Positions 1 through 12,404 of a stretch of 64,000 bases of DNA are shown piece by piece (within the stretch, counting starts at the first letter, position 1; each line of letters begins with the position of its first letter). This DNA comes from Phorcus lineatus (taxonomy: Eukaryota > Mollusca > Gastropoda > Trochida > Trochidae). The DNA lies in assembly GCA_921293015.1 (NCBI GenBank), contig OV121081.1, forward strand, positions 24,493,158 through 24,557,157, read 5' to 3'. The notes below the pieces were generated by a model. It was not told where the DNA came from, made no database searches, and was given only the letters and a program-made list of their open reading frames with translations. Both the position numbers and the translations under genes were made by a program.

Positions 1-1858
1 ACTACCCTGGGTTATAACCCAACTAAACGTTACGAGCTGTAACCTGTGACCTATGAACTATCTAAATATAGTTAACCAACAGCAACGCTTGATATGCGAT
101 TCGTCAATATCAAGATTGCAGCGCCTTTTTCGAAGGTTTCCGCCTGTGTTCGTTTTGATGGACCGACACTGAACTACAAAAATTTACCACGCCAATTCTA
201 AATTAATTTGAATATCTTTTGATTAGATCATGTAAGGACGTCACAATGTTGCGGAAGAGCGAAAGCCTACTGTGGTACAGGAGGCTCTCTTTAGTTGGCT
301 TAGTTTTCTCGTGAACCATCGCGATAATACTGATTGATTATCTTATCATAGGTTCCAGCGCGTAACATTTAGTGGGCTTAAAAGCCAGGGTATTTAAGTG
401 GACCGAGAGCGCCCTGAAACACATGGCCAAGTTTAAATGTGTTTTGTATAATGGAAGTATATAAGTATTAAGTAATTGATGGAATTAAAACTCTGGTTAA
501 CTTGTCTTCTAAATAAAGTTTGACAAGAACACATGCAATGCATTCATGCATCTATTTATCAAAGTACACAGTTTATGGCATTGAACCTTTGTGACTTTCC
601 GACTGACCGACTCCAGCTTTAGCTGATCAGTCGGTCCCATACGAAATGAATCAACACCTACTGTTAAGGGATGATGTGAGTAAATGCTAATGAGTTATAA
701 AGTATGCTGATGTAATACAAGATGTACCAATGAAATAAATGTTAAGCTTATATGATACAAGATATGCTGATGCGATATAAACTAGACCGATGCAATAAAT
801 ATACAGATGGTACATAAAAGGGTACAACCACTGTACTATAGGTTCAGTGGAATTATTTATTGATGAAAGCATCAGTTAGATAAATGTAAACTAAGGTTTG
901 TGTTTATGTTCACTTATACTGATGTGACGAAAGGTATGCTCATGAGTTGCTGTCTGAATGGTCACGTGTGCTGATGTGAAAATCTGTACTTAATTAATCC
1001 TTGCTTCCTTACACTCAAAATCCGTGTTTTGAGTGCAGCGCCCTCCTGACAAAAGTTGCAATTCTCATATGATTTCTTATTGGACTATCACGTTCCGTTG
1101 CAGGAAATGCGGCAAGGCCTATCTTGGCAAGTCACTGGGGCTGGCGTAAGAATAGGCCATGCGTTGGAAGATGGTTGATATAAATTAAGGGGTGTTTATG
1201 TAATTTAAGCGTATAATGATGGTATATAAGGAATACTTATGTAATACAAGGTATGCTTATGTGACACACTGTATTCGGATCTCATAAACGTCATTTGTAT
1301 GAAACAGGGAAACTTTATAATTACAAGGTATCTATTTGTACTCAAGGTATACAGATATTCTGTTTATGTGACACATTTTATTCAGCTAGTTTCCATTGTT
1401 ATTGGTAAAATACAGGGCAAAGTTATATGGTACAAGGTATGAAGATGTAATACAAGGTACGAAAATGTAATACAAGGTATGAAGGTGTACTACAAGGTAT
1501 CTTCTTATGACAGAGGGTATTCTGATGCCATAAAACGTCAATGATGAAATACAAAGTATTGAAGAGATGGATATCTTCTACGGTGTCGTCCCGCCAGGCT
1601 GAAATATAAATGTCTGTTCTCACAGCTAAGTCCCCAATATTTGAGAAGGGCTGCCAAAACTAATCTGTGATAGAGTAAAATGCCGTCATAGCTAAACGGA
1701 GTAGAGGATCCTTACATAATAATAATACTACATGCCATAATCTACCTATCTAATCTCTTCTACAACGTTCGGTTTATGTGATATAAAGTATGATATTGGA
1801 CTCCTAGGAATAACACTGCTATACAACATGATGTATAAGGTTAAACTGAGCTTCTTAC
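1..1858. repeat. Degenerate ~20 bp tandem array in gene-free sequence
   Basis: No coding region is supported here. From about 660 to 1560 the sequence is a decayed array of a unit close to TGATGTAATACAAGGTATGC, clearest at about 1430-1500 where ATGTAATACAAGGTATGAAG recurs. On the minus strand this would be the intron after the CABIT exon at 1859-2084. A search for the next CABIT exon by eye, looking for the reverse complement of codons like those at 11424-11547, found nothing, so that exon probably lies off the left edge. Confidence 0.5.
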
Positions 1859-2084
1859 CTGACCCAGAGAGAAGGTGTCGAGATTATACATCCCGTAGTG
1901 ACCATTGCATATGGACACCAGTTTTGGGAGTTGATCCCTATACTGCTCAAGGAACTGCTCTGGAGATAGATTCTCGTCAGACTCTTTGAACCGCTGCTGT
2001 CTTCCTGACAATTTGCCATGGACGTGCTCTGTTCGGTCCTTTCTCTTGCGATCAGTGAGGCTTGGGCTGGGCGGCAATGGGCGC
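1859..2084 (-). CDS. CABIT-domain protein, one exon of a second gene (partial)
   Basis: This exon is a paralogue of the first exon of the gene at 8167-12158. Read on the minus strand it gives an RRPLPPSPSL start, a basic stretch, then FLEQYRDQLPKLV and GHYGMYNLDTFSLGQ. The neighbour has FYEEYCTDLPQLV and GQYGEIDLDTFCAGQ at the same place. That pattern (LP.LV...G.YG....F..GQ) is the start of a CABIT module, the cysteine-containing all-beta domain of THEMIS and GAREM signalling adaptors. A donor CAG|GTAAGA closes the exon in the same phase as in the neighbour. The best acceptor is TCCAG before 2084; no ATG is in frame, so a start exon should lie upstream. The rest of the gene would be left of the window. 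Between the aligned ends the two proteins differ strongly, and this copy lacks the long glutamate run, so it is an old duplicate. It could be a lone pseudo-exon, but frame and donor are intact. Confidence 0.7.
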
Positions 2085-3404
2085 CTGGAACTAATCAGAA
2101 GGTTCTTGTGATGTAATTGTCAGAGGATATTTAACAAACATGTATTACTAAACTGATGAGGAAAAGTCAGTAACTTGTCATTATTTTGAAACGATGAAAT
2201 CAAAATAATTTTAAAAGATAGAGATTTAAAGTACCTCTTATCAATAAACTTTTTCTTGACAGAACGCAGCGCTCAAATTCAACTTTCATAAAAAAGGTTT
2301 GCTGTTAGGCGACTCAGTCAGAGGGGTCGAAAAGTCCGTCTTCGAGTTCACTTTATCATTTCAAAGCTACCTAAGTCTTACATCTTATAAAAACGTTATT
2401 TCGGTGCTGCAAAACGTCACTTTGTGCTTCAACACATCCTAAATCCCCTGGTCGTTATTAAAAACTTTGGATGAAGTCACCAGACTGCTGTTCCATTGTG
2501 TATATTAAATTGATATATGCTCAAATGTGGGAAAGTGTAGTTGTGACTCTAACTCGTTTATAAATCGTCTAAGAGTTGTTCAATCAGTGACGAACCTAGA
2601 GAGGTTAACGATCACCGAAAAGCTTTAAAATTGGACGCCCTTTCGAAATGTCACCGCCATTTGTTATTTGCAATATGTAAAAGTTTAGTAATGTATATGA
2701 ATATGGCTACCGGTCGATTAAGAACCTTCGACTTCACCTGTACAAAGTCTTCTAAATGGGTGAATATCGATATTCAAGGAAAGAATATAACAACCTTGTC
2801 TACAACTCTGTGTACGAAACGGTTAATGTCTACATTCATGTTTTTATTTTCCGCTATTTCAGTTTAAACTGACATTTTTATTTTTATTTACAGTGTTATC
2901 TAAACAAGGACATTTTTCTGTTAAGCGTCATCGCTTTGTAAAACAAGATCTTTGACATTCAAGTTTATATTGTTTTGGTTTTTAGGTATAGAGTGACATT
3001 TATGATACGTATTATTTAACTATGCATACATTTGATATGACACGATTTGCAAAGCGCTTTCACATCCTTATTAGGAGAGACAGTCAAATGATCTTAAATT
3101 GTACTTTTTGGAACCCCGTTTCCCCTACACCTGAAATCAGAGCCAATATATCATTTGTCTTGAATGAAGTTAAAATCGCCGCCCTAAACTTGCATCTTTT
3201 TATATAAAATGCCTATATAATATTTCTTGTTTTCATTGACAATCGATAAACGTCAATAAAAATGTTAAGAAGTCGATAAGAATTTTTGCCCACTACTTTG
3301 TTGTACCTACCAACGGTATTTTGTGAAAATGTTGAATTATATATCAACGATAATCAGTGAAGCTATCTTATCAATAATAAGGGAATGTCACTGGGAATTG
3401 TTAA

Positions 3405-3490
3405 CATGTAAATGAGAGGTAAAGTGACAGTTTATAGCTTGAAGGCGTGATTTGTGATCGAAAACCGGACAATGTGTCTCGGTTCGCCGA
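3405..3490 (+). mobile_element. Decayed fragment of the TTAA-ended MITE-like family
   Basis: It contains TAAAGTGACAGTTTATAG, then TGTGATCGAAAACCGGACAA, as in the copies at 14926-15364 and 21630-22073. The sequence after the core has diverged. It is non-coding. Confidence 0.5.
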
Positions 3491-4909
3491 TATACCAAGA
3501 TAACTGTTAAATGATCATTGAAATTAATCTGGAAACTGTTCGAGTTGAGACAACCAGGTTATTTGATTGGTAGAGTTTCGTTCATATAACTAGTATCCAT
3601 GTAAACTTTTGTCAACTACTTATGTATGATGCCTTTTTCTATAATCAGCCTTCTGATTTCTCTCTCATCAAGAAAGACAAGTACGTTTAATGTATTTGAC
3701 AAGTTTACTGAGAATTCATATTTGAATCTATATCAGCACAATCGTATTTTAACATGTATCGAAGCCAAGTAGATTTCAAAACTGTTCATCAATATAATCA
3801 ACATCAAAACCACCCAAATTTTCGATTCGTTTGACTTGCAATCAATTGACAAAAGATAGTTTACATTTTTAAACTGTTACATGGGAAAATGTCAAAAATT
3901 TTCATTAAATTACTCACGTTTTGGAAGAGGGTGAGGCCTCCATGTGGTCAGTGTAGAACTGACCCTATTGGCTATTTGTTGCTTTACACTCCCTCAATAA
4001 CACCACCGATATCCTACCACGGAACAAGGAAATCACAGTCCTAGTCAACGTTCAAACCAAATTCTAGTGAAACTGCAACTTTATTTGATCATAAATATTT
4101 CCGCCATCATTGATTGTGTCAGAAACCATCGACTACCATTATATTTTCTGAGCGATTTCAGTTCATTTCACTTTTCATCCGGTTGTAATACATTCCGTAT
4201 GCAAACGCTCAAAGTCATTGTCCCATCTTGACAAATGTTTAAGCGCGCTAGGTATATAGTTCACTAACATAATTCGTTCATCGCAAGTTCGCAATAACTC
4301 TCCAAACACTGCATGATTCTAGCTTTCAATAAGACTTGCCTCCCACGTCATTTTGCAAACGTCCCAAGGAATGCCATGACAAGTTGTAGCAGTCACGGGC
4401 ATGGCTGTCTTCAACGGACAGGAGGTGTGCTTGTATGGTCATTATAATGGTCGCGGTCTTATTCTGAGCCTTCAGTTATCCTCTAATGATGATTAGACCA
4501 TGACCGGACTAATTGTAGTATCCGGACATCCTGGTCCACGACATTACAGCAATATTAAAAAAAACTCGCTTCAAATTGTTTTAAACTTAACGATATTTCC
4601 ACTATGCTTTTAACTTCTCCAATAAGAGATTGGTGAAAACAAAAAATAGCCTTTAACCTTATAAGGCAATGACTAAAAGTAATATGAATATAATGATACC
4701 TTATGTATAATGCATATAATATGTCTTAAGGAAGTGGAAATTGAGAAATACCAATGCATTTTAATTAAATCTGTCCTAAGCGATCAACCGGCCCCTGCTG
4801 TTTTTTATCTTGGTACTGTTCCACGGAGATCAGGAATTTGACCCTTCACTCCAGCCAATCAGCGATGACTCTTGAAACCATTCGATATATGTGGCATCCT
4901 GTTATTGGT

Positions 4910-5400
4910 TGAACTTGATAAATGGTGTTATTTCATCGAGAAGTAGTGGTTGTTTCTGAATATCAGGTATCTGCAAATTAACTCGGTATTGTGACAATAA
5001 ACCGAATAAAATGGTGATTCTTGATCGAAAACCGGACAATGGTGCGCGCCAATGACGCAAACGTAATTTTGGAAACAATTTTCATTAGACAAAAAGACAA
5101 ATATTGATTGGTTGTGTATAGTAGATAATTTGTCTATTATACATGTAAAGAGGACGTAGTATTTCGACCTCCGAACATTTATATGGGAGTACTTTGCAAA
5201 TTTTGTTCCTCTTTTGAAGAAGGTTCTGTCTCAAATACATTTGGATAAATGAAAAAATTGTTTTTATGATTTTCTTTAATCGTTTATTACAGCAGATATC
5301 ACCGGGTCGGAAAAACTCTTTTTGGATATTTTCGTTTAATGATGCCCATATTAGACTTAGTTCATATATTTGCATATTTCATTGGAAATGGTGCGGTACA
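4910..5400 (+). mobile_element. MITE-like element copy (CCGGAC-core family)
   Basis: The order of blocks matches the copy at 14926-15364: TTTCATCGAGAA, a CGAAAACCGGACAATG core at 5025-5040, GCGCGCCAATGACGCAAACG, then ACAAATATTGATTGG, a TAGTAGAT...TAGT-type block and ATACATGTAAA. The ends are not sharply defined. It carries no transposase frame and would have been moved in trans, if mobile at all. Confidence 0.6.
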
Positions 5401-5810
5401 AAAACAAATTTTGGAACATATTCTACGTGTTTTTGTATCATGTCAGACCGTTTGTGATTTCCTTCAACTACATGCGAAGTATGTATGAGATAGGGAAAAT
5501 CTACTTTCTACTATTTTAATAGTCTTCTATTTGGCGTTTATACGTGTGAAAAAAATCAATTTTTCTAAATATCTATCATATTCACATGAATGTTTTTAAT
5601 GTGTCCAGAATATCAAAAGGTTGACTTAAAAACACAGCAATGAAAAATCGAAAATCGACTTCGGCGTTTCAAAGTTGGTCGCATTATTTCAATTAGTTTC
5701 CAAGTACAAATTTGATCTATCAGTTTAAACTAGATAAAACTATTTGGCTTATACGGTGCATTGTAATAAACTAGAAATGCACAGTATCATAGTTATGGTA
5801 CTTCGTAGTA

Positions 5811-8025
5811 CCGACATAGATGAACTGTCAGTGAGCTAAGGATTGCATTCGCATCGATGAACACGTCGGGATATTAGGGTTGTATTCACAAAGATGAAGT
5901 GTCAATGATATAAGGGTTGTATTCACAAAGATGAAGTGTCAATGATATGTGTTGTATTCACAAATATGAAGAGTCAGTGGTAAAAGGGTTGCATTAAAAA
6001 AGATGAAGTGTCAGTGATATAAGGTTTGTATTCACAAAAGATGAAGTGTCAATGATATAAGGGTTGTATTCACAAAGATGAAGTGTCAATGATATAAGGG
6101 TTGTATTCACAAAAGATGAAGTGTCAATGATATAAGGGTTGTATTCACAAATATGAAGTCAGTGGTAAAAAGGTTGTATTCACAAAGATGAAGTGTCAGT
6201 GATATAAGGGTTGTATTCACATAGATGAAGTGTCAATGATATAAGGGTTGTATTCACAAAGATGAAGTGTCAATGATATAAGGGTTGTATTCACAAAGAT
6301 GAAGTGTCAATGATATGTGTTGTATTCACAAATATAAAGAGTCAGTGGTAAAAGGGTTGCATTAAAAAAGATGAAGTGTCAGTGATATAAGGTTTGTATT
6401 CACAAAAGATGAAGTGTCAATGATATAAGGGTTGTATTCACAAAAGATGAAGTGTCAATGATATAAGGGTTGTATTCACAAAGATGAAGTGTCAGTGATA
6501 TAAGGGTTGTATTCACAAAGATGAAGTGTCAGTGATATAAGGGTTGTATTCACAAAGAGGAAGAGTCAGTGATATAAGGGTTGTATTCACAAAGATGAAG
6601 AGTCAGTGATATTAGGGTTGTATTCACAGACAAAGAGTGTCAGTGATATTAAGGTTGTATTCACAGACAAAAAGTGTCAGTGATACCGGTATTAGGATTG
6701 TACTCACAGAGATGAAGTGTCAGTTATGTATGGGTTGTATTCACAAAGATGAAGTGTCAGTGATATTAGGGTTGTATTCACAGACAAAAAGTGTCAGTGA
6801 TATTAGGGTTGTATTCACAGACAAAAAGTGTCAGTGATACCGGTATTAGGATTGTACTCACAGAGATGAAATGTCAGGACGTAAAGATTTTGTCCTTGAT
6901 GAGCCGAACAGTAATGGATATTAGAATTGCATTCACAGCGATGAACACTTAGGGATATTAGGATTTTATTCACAAAGATGAAGTGTCATTGATATTAGGA
7001 TTGTACTCACAACGATGAAATGTCAGGACATATGGATTTTATCCTTAAATATGAACATTTAGGGATATTAGGATTGCATTCACAGAAATGGACACTTAGG
7101 GATATTAAAATTGAAATCACCGAGAGTCAAGGATAACAAATTTAATTAAAGAACCGTCATGAATATTACAAGTATATACACATATATGAACTGTTAGGGA
7201 TATTACAAGTGTTTAAACAGAGATGAACTGTTAAGGATATTTAAAGTGTTTAAACAGAGATGAACTGTTAGGGATATTTCAAGTGTTTACACAGAGATGA
7301 ACTGTTAGGGATATTACAAGTGTTTACACAAAGATGAACTGTTAAGGGTATTTACAAGGGTTTACACAGAGATGAACTGTTAGGGATATTACAAGTGTTT
7401 ACACAGAGATGAACTGTTGGGGATATTACAAGTGTTTATACAGAGATTAACTGTTAGGGATATTGTTTAAACAGAGATGAACTTTCAACGATTTATTCAT
7501 TGTATTAACAGATGGCACTTCAGGGATTTATTCATTGTATTAACAGGGATGAACTGTCAAAGATTCATTCATTGTGTCCACCGATGAAACGTCGGGGATT
7601 TATTTATTGTATTCACAGTGATGAACACTTCGGTATGTGAAACTTGTACTATTAAGTTTACTGTTAAGGATATTAGGATTGAATTCACAGATATAAACTG
7701 TCAGGAATGCAAGGATTTTATCCCTATAAATGAACTGTCAGTGATATAGAGATTGTATACACAGAGATGAACTGTCAGAAATGCACAGATTTTATCCCTA
7801 TAGATGAACTGTCAGGAATGCACGGATTTTATCCCTATAGATGAACTGTCAGGAATGCACGGATTTTATCCCTTTAAATTAACTGTCAGTGATATAGAGA
7901 TTGTATTCACAGAGATGAACTGTCAGAATTATGAGGAATGTATCCATGGACATAAATTGCCAAGAATTTAGGATTGTATCAACATAGATGAACTGTCACG
8001 GATAATAGGAACATGTCTAAAGAGA
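5811..8025. repeat. Large 37 bp satellite array
   Basis: The core unit is close to GATATAAGGGTTGTATTCAC followed by AAAGATGAAGTGTCAGT, 37 bp in all. From about 5880 to 6850 units are near-identical. From about 7180 to 7480 a variant takes over (GATGAACTGTTAGGGATATT, then ACAAGTGTTTACACAGA), and from 7680 to 7960 another with GGATTTTATCCCTATAGATG. One block of variant units at about 5934-6050 recurs at about 6302-6418, offset by 368 bp, roughly ten units. The array begins about 140 bp beyond the stop codon of the minus-strand CABIT/SAM gene, so the 3' UTR or the termination region of that gene may run into it. It contains TTTATT on the plus strand (AATAAA on the minus strand), for example near 7590. 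Confidence 0.9.
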
Positions 8026-8166
8026 TCAATTATGGCGAAATGGGAATGTATCCACAAAAGATAAACTCTGATAATCACTTCGGAACTGCCGTCATCAACC
8101 CACCAATCTCCACACAATATTGCCATGAAAACCACTCAAAATATGTCAAATGGTGGTTTGTCAGGG

Positions 8167-11100
8167 TTATTTTGGAATGTGGCCCGTTGAGGTGAACTTG
8201 AGAAACTTAATAGCCTCGAGAGTGGAAAACCCGAGCTCAGTCTGCAGGACATTCTTGTCAAGATCCTGGGCGATGCTGCCGTCGATTTGTTTCTTCTTGA
8301 AGGCACTGACATGTTTGTCCAGCTTTAGTTCACGCATCACCTGGCCAAGTTCGCTTATACTCAGTTCTTCTAGCAACACCTGCCCGCTCTCTAACCTCTT
8401 GCCCCAATCTGGCTTCACATTCTTATTCCCGTTGGAGCTCCTTGTCAGAGTCTTTAAGAAACCAACAGGAGACTTCTCTTTTCGCGGAATGTCATTTACA
8501 TATTCATGATTCACATCTAACGACTGACTTTCTTTATCAGAAGGTACTTTACTTCTAGGAGGTAACCTAGGTTTGTCAGAATTACCCTTGCCTTTGGGTT
8601 TCTTCTTAGGTTTTGGTTTATCACGCTCTGGAAGTTTCGGTTTGCATTGTTCGTCATCCACAACATTATATATGCTCCCGAAATCTTCTTCATCCATCAC
8701 CACGCCATACATTCCGTCGTCATCAAGTGACATTTTCAGCAGACCTTGGGGGCTGATGTAGTCGTATACATGGTTCTCGAGTTCCAGACAGTCCTCGGAC
8801 AGGAATGCAATATCTGAAACACATACAAAGTGTAAAATAAACATTCGTTAATGTTATACAGTTAAATCATTGAGGCAGGTGTTGTAAGAGAAAACCAAGG
8901 ATGAACACTGATATCTGCCAAAGAAAGGCTTTGAAGGATACGGGAATAATTTGAAATAGAAAAATGATGAATGCCAAAGGGAATGCGATGACGGAAAGAA
9001 AACATTTCCATTTTTGTAAATATTATAACTCAAACACGAAAACTTTAAACAAGTTGTGTAATGGAAACATTAAAAGTATATACCTGCGAGTGCGTGGGGT
9101 GGGGGGGTGGGGGGTGGGGGGGGGGGGGGGGGGGTGAGGAGTCATTGCTCGAGAAAACGAAAATGAAACTCAGTCAGATTTGAATGACTAAAAAACAAAA
9201 TAAACCGACACATTTTCTCAAAATAACTCAAACCAGGAAATCCCACTAGTGAGGATATTATGGTTTCGTTTTCAATTCAGAGGGCCTAACATACAATGAT
9301 GAATCGTTCGTATTTAAAAAACCCAAACTACTCAACACAGAGATTTCTAGTGTAAAAATAAGGAAACTCGTTACTCACCTTTGTTGCCAATTTTGATGTC
9401 AACCTTGATGTTCTTCATCTGGTCTAAGAGCCCAGTGTAGTGTTCCTCAAATTGTTCCTTGGTTTTCCCCTCGATGCCAGTTATCAGTGACAGGGTAGCA
9501 TCTTTCAGGTACACCGGAACCAGAACTGTCTTCTCGTCCAGTTGGTCTGTAACACGCAGTGTTAGGAGTTTACCTTCATGTTCATACAATGACAGTGTGC
9601 AGAAATGTGCCTTTGTACAATGGTTATGTGTTGGTCAGGAATTAACAAAGGTTAAAGTTTGGGCGGATACTGTGTCCTTGTTATTGCATTTTTAATGCAG
9701 TGTTAGGAGTTCATAAATCATGATAAATCATTTAGATCCACAGTTATCATGTTGGTCTAGATGTTTGTTAGTTTTTCGAAGTTAAAGAGCCACTCCGTGA
9801 GTGGTTGGAGTCATATATGCCAAACTTAATCAATGGTGTCATTTGATTGCGGAGTATCTACTGTTACCAAAAGGCACATTTTCAAGCTAATTTGTTTTGT
9901 ACAGTGAGTGACAATATGAAAGTAGAACGTCGCAATTATGATCGAAAACCGGACAGTGGCGCGCGTCAAATAGTCAAACGTAATTTTTAGAGACTTATCT
10001 TAAACTGCCAGGAGGGCAGTTAGGAGTTGATAGCGTTTGTTAGGTTATATAGCTTGTATCCATGTATCTTGGACGTGATATCTACACCTCTGTGCATTTA
10101 TAAGGCTGTTTTTAGATTTTCATGGAAAACAAGTATTTGTCGTATATATGTCTTTTGGGCATGAAAAGTTAAGATGTTTTGATTTTATATCACCACATAT
10201 GACATTTAGGTTCGTATCACAGATAAATAATATGTTATGAAAATCACGGAGTGGCTCTTTAAGCAGGCATGGTGGATCAATCAATCTTTGTTTCTGTACC
10301 TATAAGGCCACCGGGATGTAGTATATTCATGGGTAGATCACATTATCACATTATTTGTTTTTACAATATTTCTTCTAAATAACATTGAATAAAAGATATA
10401 CATAGCAAAATTCCATAGTAAAAGAGTATTCGTATTTGTTAGCAATGACAATAGTTTTGTTCTATCTATTTTGTAATTATAAAAGTATGGTTTAAGATAG
10501 TAGTATTATTATAAGAACACATCACACGATTGCCGACAGATTGCTAAAATGAAAGGCTAATCTTTCACATGATTCTATGCGTTAAACGTCAAATGGAACC
10601 AAAGTGCGACAACTCTTTCCACTGTCAATAGCATTTAGTTTTATGTAAGCACAGCATACCTGTATTGAGGCAGTTGGCGAGCATGTAGGTTTCCTGGTAG
10701 GTGTCCGCCAGCACCATGTTGAGGATATCTTTGGCCTGCTGTTGGTCAGGACCGATATAGAAGGTGGCGGTGTCGGGCACGGAGAAGCGGACTTGAACTG
10801 GCAGCGGGTTTTGCTCCAGGATCTCAGACAGACTCTGCTCCTCTAGCTCTGGAATAATATTTTGGTAAGTCATTGATCAGACTTTGCTGTTAACTCTGGA
10901 ACATTATTTGGTAAGTCATTGATCAGATTTTGCTGTTAACTCTTAAACATAATTTGGTCAGTCATTAAACATACTTTGTTGTCAACTCTGGAACATAATT
11001 TGGCAAGTCATTGAACAGACTTTGCTGTTAACTCTAGAAATTATTTGGTAAGTCATTGAACAGACTTTGCTGTTAACTCTTAAACATAATTTGGTCAGTC

Positions 11101-12158
11101 ATTAAACAGACTTTGCTGTTTACTCTGGGACATATTTTGGCAAGTCATTGAAGAGACTTTGTTGCTAACTCTTGAACATAATTTAGTAAGTCATTCAACA
11201 GACTTTGCTATAAACTCTGGGACATAATCTGGTTAGTTGTTGAACAGTTTCTGTTACTCTAACTCATGATCGTAATTTGGTTAGTCATTGGACAGTTTAT
11301 GTTCCTCTAACTCTGGCGCAGAAATCGACAAGACTATAAACACAAATACATTGTTTATCACAGTTATCAACTCATTTCTGGGTACGTTATCTGCAGATAC
11401 CAGATCTGTATATCATATCTAACCTTTCGTTCTGGACTTAATGACCTTGAACTTGAGCGGGTAGTCTGTGGGGATGCTGAAGGTTCTTCCTCTGGCGTCC
11501 CTCGTCACCACCCGACTCTGAGTCCCGTACCCGTGGATCAGCATTGCCTGCCAAGGAAGGATATGAGGCCTAGTGAGTATTTTTCAGTGTAACTGTGTTA
11601 TGTATATGGAAGTATATTGTAGCTGACTGAGTACTGACTTACTGACAATGATAGTGAAAAGGATTAGACCCCCCCCCCCCCTCCCCCCCAGGATACTGAC
11701 CTTGTTTGACCTAATATATAGGTTGACGCAAACACTGACACAATGACTGACCGACTGATAAAGCCACTGATACAACGGCTAATACAACTTCTTACCCATG
11801 GCCACAAAGCTGACTTTCAAAGTTTCAATAGGCTCACCTGTCCGGCACAGAAAGTATCCAGATCGATCTCTCCGTACTGGCCCTGTGTCACCATCACCAG
11901 CTGCGGCAAATCGGTGCAGTACTCCTCGTAAAACGTCTGCACCTCCATGTTGGCGTTATCGTCAGTGTACATTCCCAATCGGTGTCTTTTCCTGAGCTTT
12001 AGTTCTTCTTCTTCATCTTCTTCTTCCTCTTCCTCTTCCTCCTCCACCTCCTCGACATCTCCCGCTACTGGGATCGGAGGCGGCGGTCTCCTAGAAGCAT
12101 ATGACATTTTCAGGTTATAACCGGCAAAGGAATCGTTCAGATTAAGATCAATAGACAT
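8167..12158 (-). CDS. CABIT plus SAM domain adaptor (GAREM/THEMIS-like), five exons
   Basis: Exons on the minus strand are 12158-11838, 11547-11424, 10848-10660, 9546-9379 and 8813-8167, ending in TAA. All junctions have AG acceptors and GT donors and the phases agree, giving 482 residues. Residues 36-52 are an acidic run. The CABIT core runs from about residue 77 to 267, with FYEEYCTDLPQLV, the GQYGEIDLDTFCAGQ block, AMLIHGYG and GRTFSIPTDYPLKF. The tail has three YxxV/I-type tyrosines (287-316), a lysine-rich segment with RLPPRSK (residues 350-356), EYVND at 371-375 (a pYxN type GRB2-SH2 site) and a SAM domain at about 412-480. This order of domains is that of GAREM, which links EGF-receptor signalling to GRB2 and ERK in vertebrates; assigning that role here is inference. 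The protein is much shorter than vertebrate GAREM1. The start is uncertain: ATG at 12158 or 12107, or an acceptor (CTTCTAG before 12090) with the start exon further upstream, as in the paralogue at 1859-2084. Confidence 0.88.
9105..9135. repeat. Poly-G tract in an intron
   Basis: A nearly pure G run lies in the intron between the last two exons of the CABIT/SAM gene, minus-strand poly-C. A similar C-rich tract is at 11670-11690 in its first intron. These are likely assembly-error and polymerase-slippage sites; no function is implied. Confidence 0.8.
9783..10262 (+). mobile_element. Full-length TTAA-ended MITE-like element
   Basis: It starts TTAAAGAGCCACTCCGTGA and ends with the exact reverse complement TCACGGAGTGGCTCTTTAA, a 19 bp terminal inverted repeat about 480 bp apart. 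TTAA at both outer edges fits a piggyBac-type target duplication, though TTAA is also palindromic and may be part of the terminal repeat. The interior holds the family core GATCGAAAACCGGACAGTGG and no open frame of transposase size, so it is non-autonomous. It sits in the intron after the exon 10848-10660 of the CABIT/SAM gene. It is the reference copy for the others in this window. Confidence 0.82.
10861..11290. repeat. 46 bp minisatellite touching a splice acceptor
   Basis: The unit is close to GGTAAGTCATTGAACAGACT, TTGCTGTTAACTCTGGAACA, TAATTT, with about nine copies. It abuts the exon 10848-10660 of the CABIT/SAM gene. On the minus strand, units that keep CTCTGGAACAT read as ATGTTCCAGAG, resembling the real acceptor TTATTCCAG|AGCTAG. 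The array therefore probably grew from the intron end itself. Units at the far end (about 11215-11290) are degenerate. Confidence 0.88.
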
Positions 12159-12404
12159 GCAATCCGTCTTTAAAGGTCCTTGTTTATTTTATGTTTCTGT
12201 TTAATCAAATACTGAAGCTTGCCAGCTACATTTTTTGTAAATAGATGTCTAAATTGTTTATGTAAAGTTTTGATTTGCGTAATGTTTATCATCATTTACA
12301 GTTATTTCGTAAAAGGTCCTCAACCAATGGAAAACAAGGATCATTACTAAAGATGCTTTAACCAGTTTGACTTCTTCGTTAAGAGAAACATGGGGTTCAG
12401 CTCA

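Larger units (their letters stand above)
2085..5810. other. Gene-free stretch with TTAA-element relics
   Basis: I see no exon with plausible splice borders. Two decayed copies of the dispersed element with a GATCGAAAACCGGACAATG core lie here, with cores near 3457-3475 and 5022-5040. A block near 3165-3225 (CGCCGCCCTAAACTTGCATC) recurs at about 21715-21740, next to another copy. The short open frames are all near random length. Confidence 0.5.

Noticed and set aside
6637..6837. A plus-strand frame with a repeated SQTKSVSDI phrase
   Set aside because: It is translation of the 37 bp satellite. A 37 bp period cannot hold one frame, so the repeats in the peptide are accidental.
5811..8025. CRISPR-like reading of the regular repeats
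   Set aside because: Units are contiguous and diverge as a satellite. There are no unique spacers, and the genome is eukaryotic.
11817..12158. Reading the glutamate run as a frameshifted low-complexity artefact
   Set aside because: The frame continues intact into a conserved CABIT block and a proper donor, so the acidic run is accepted as coding.
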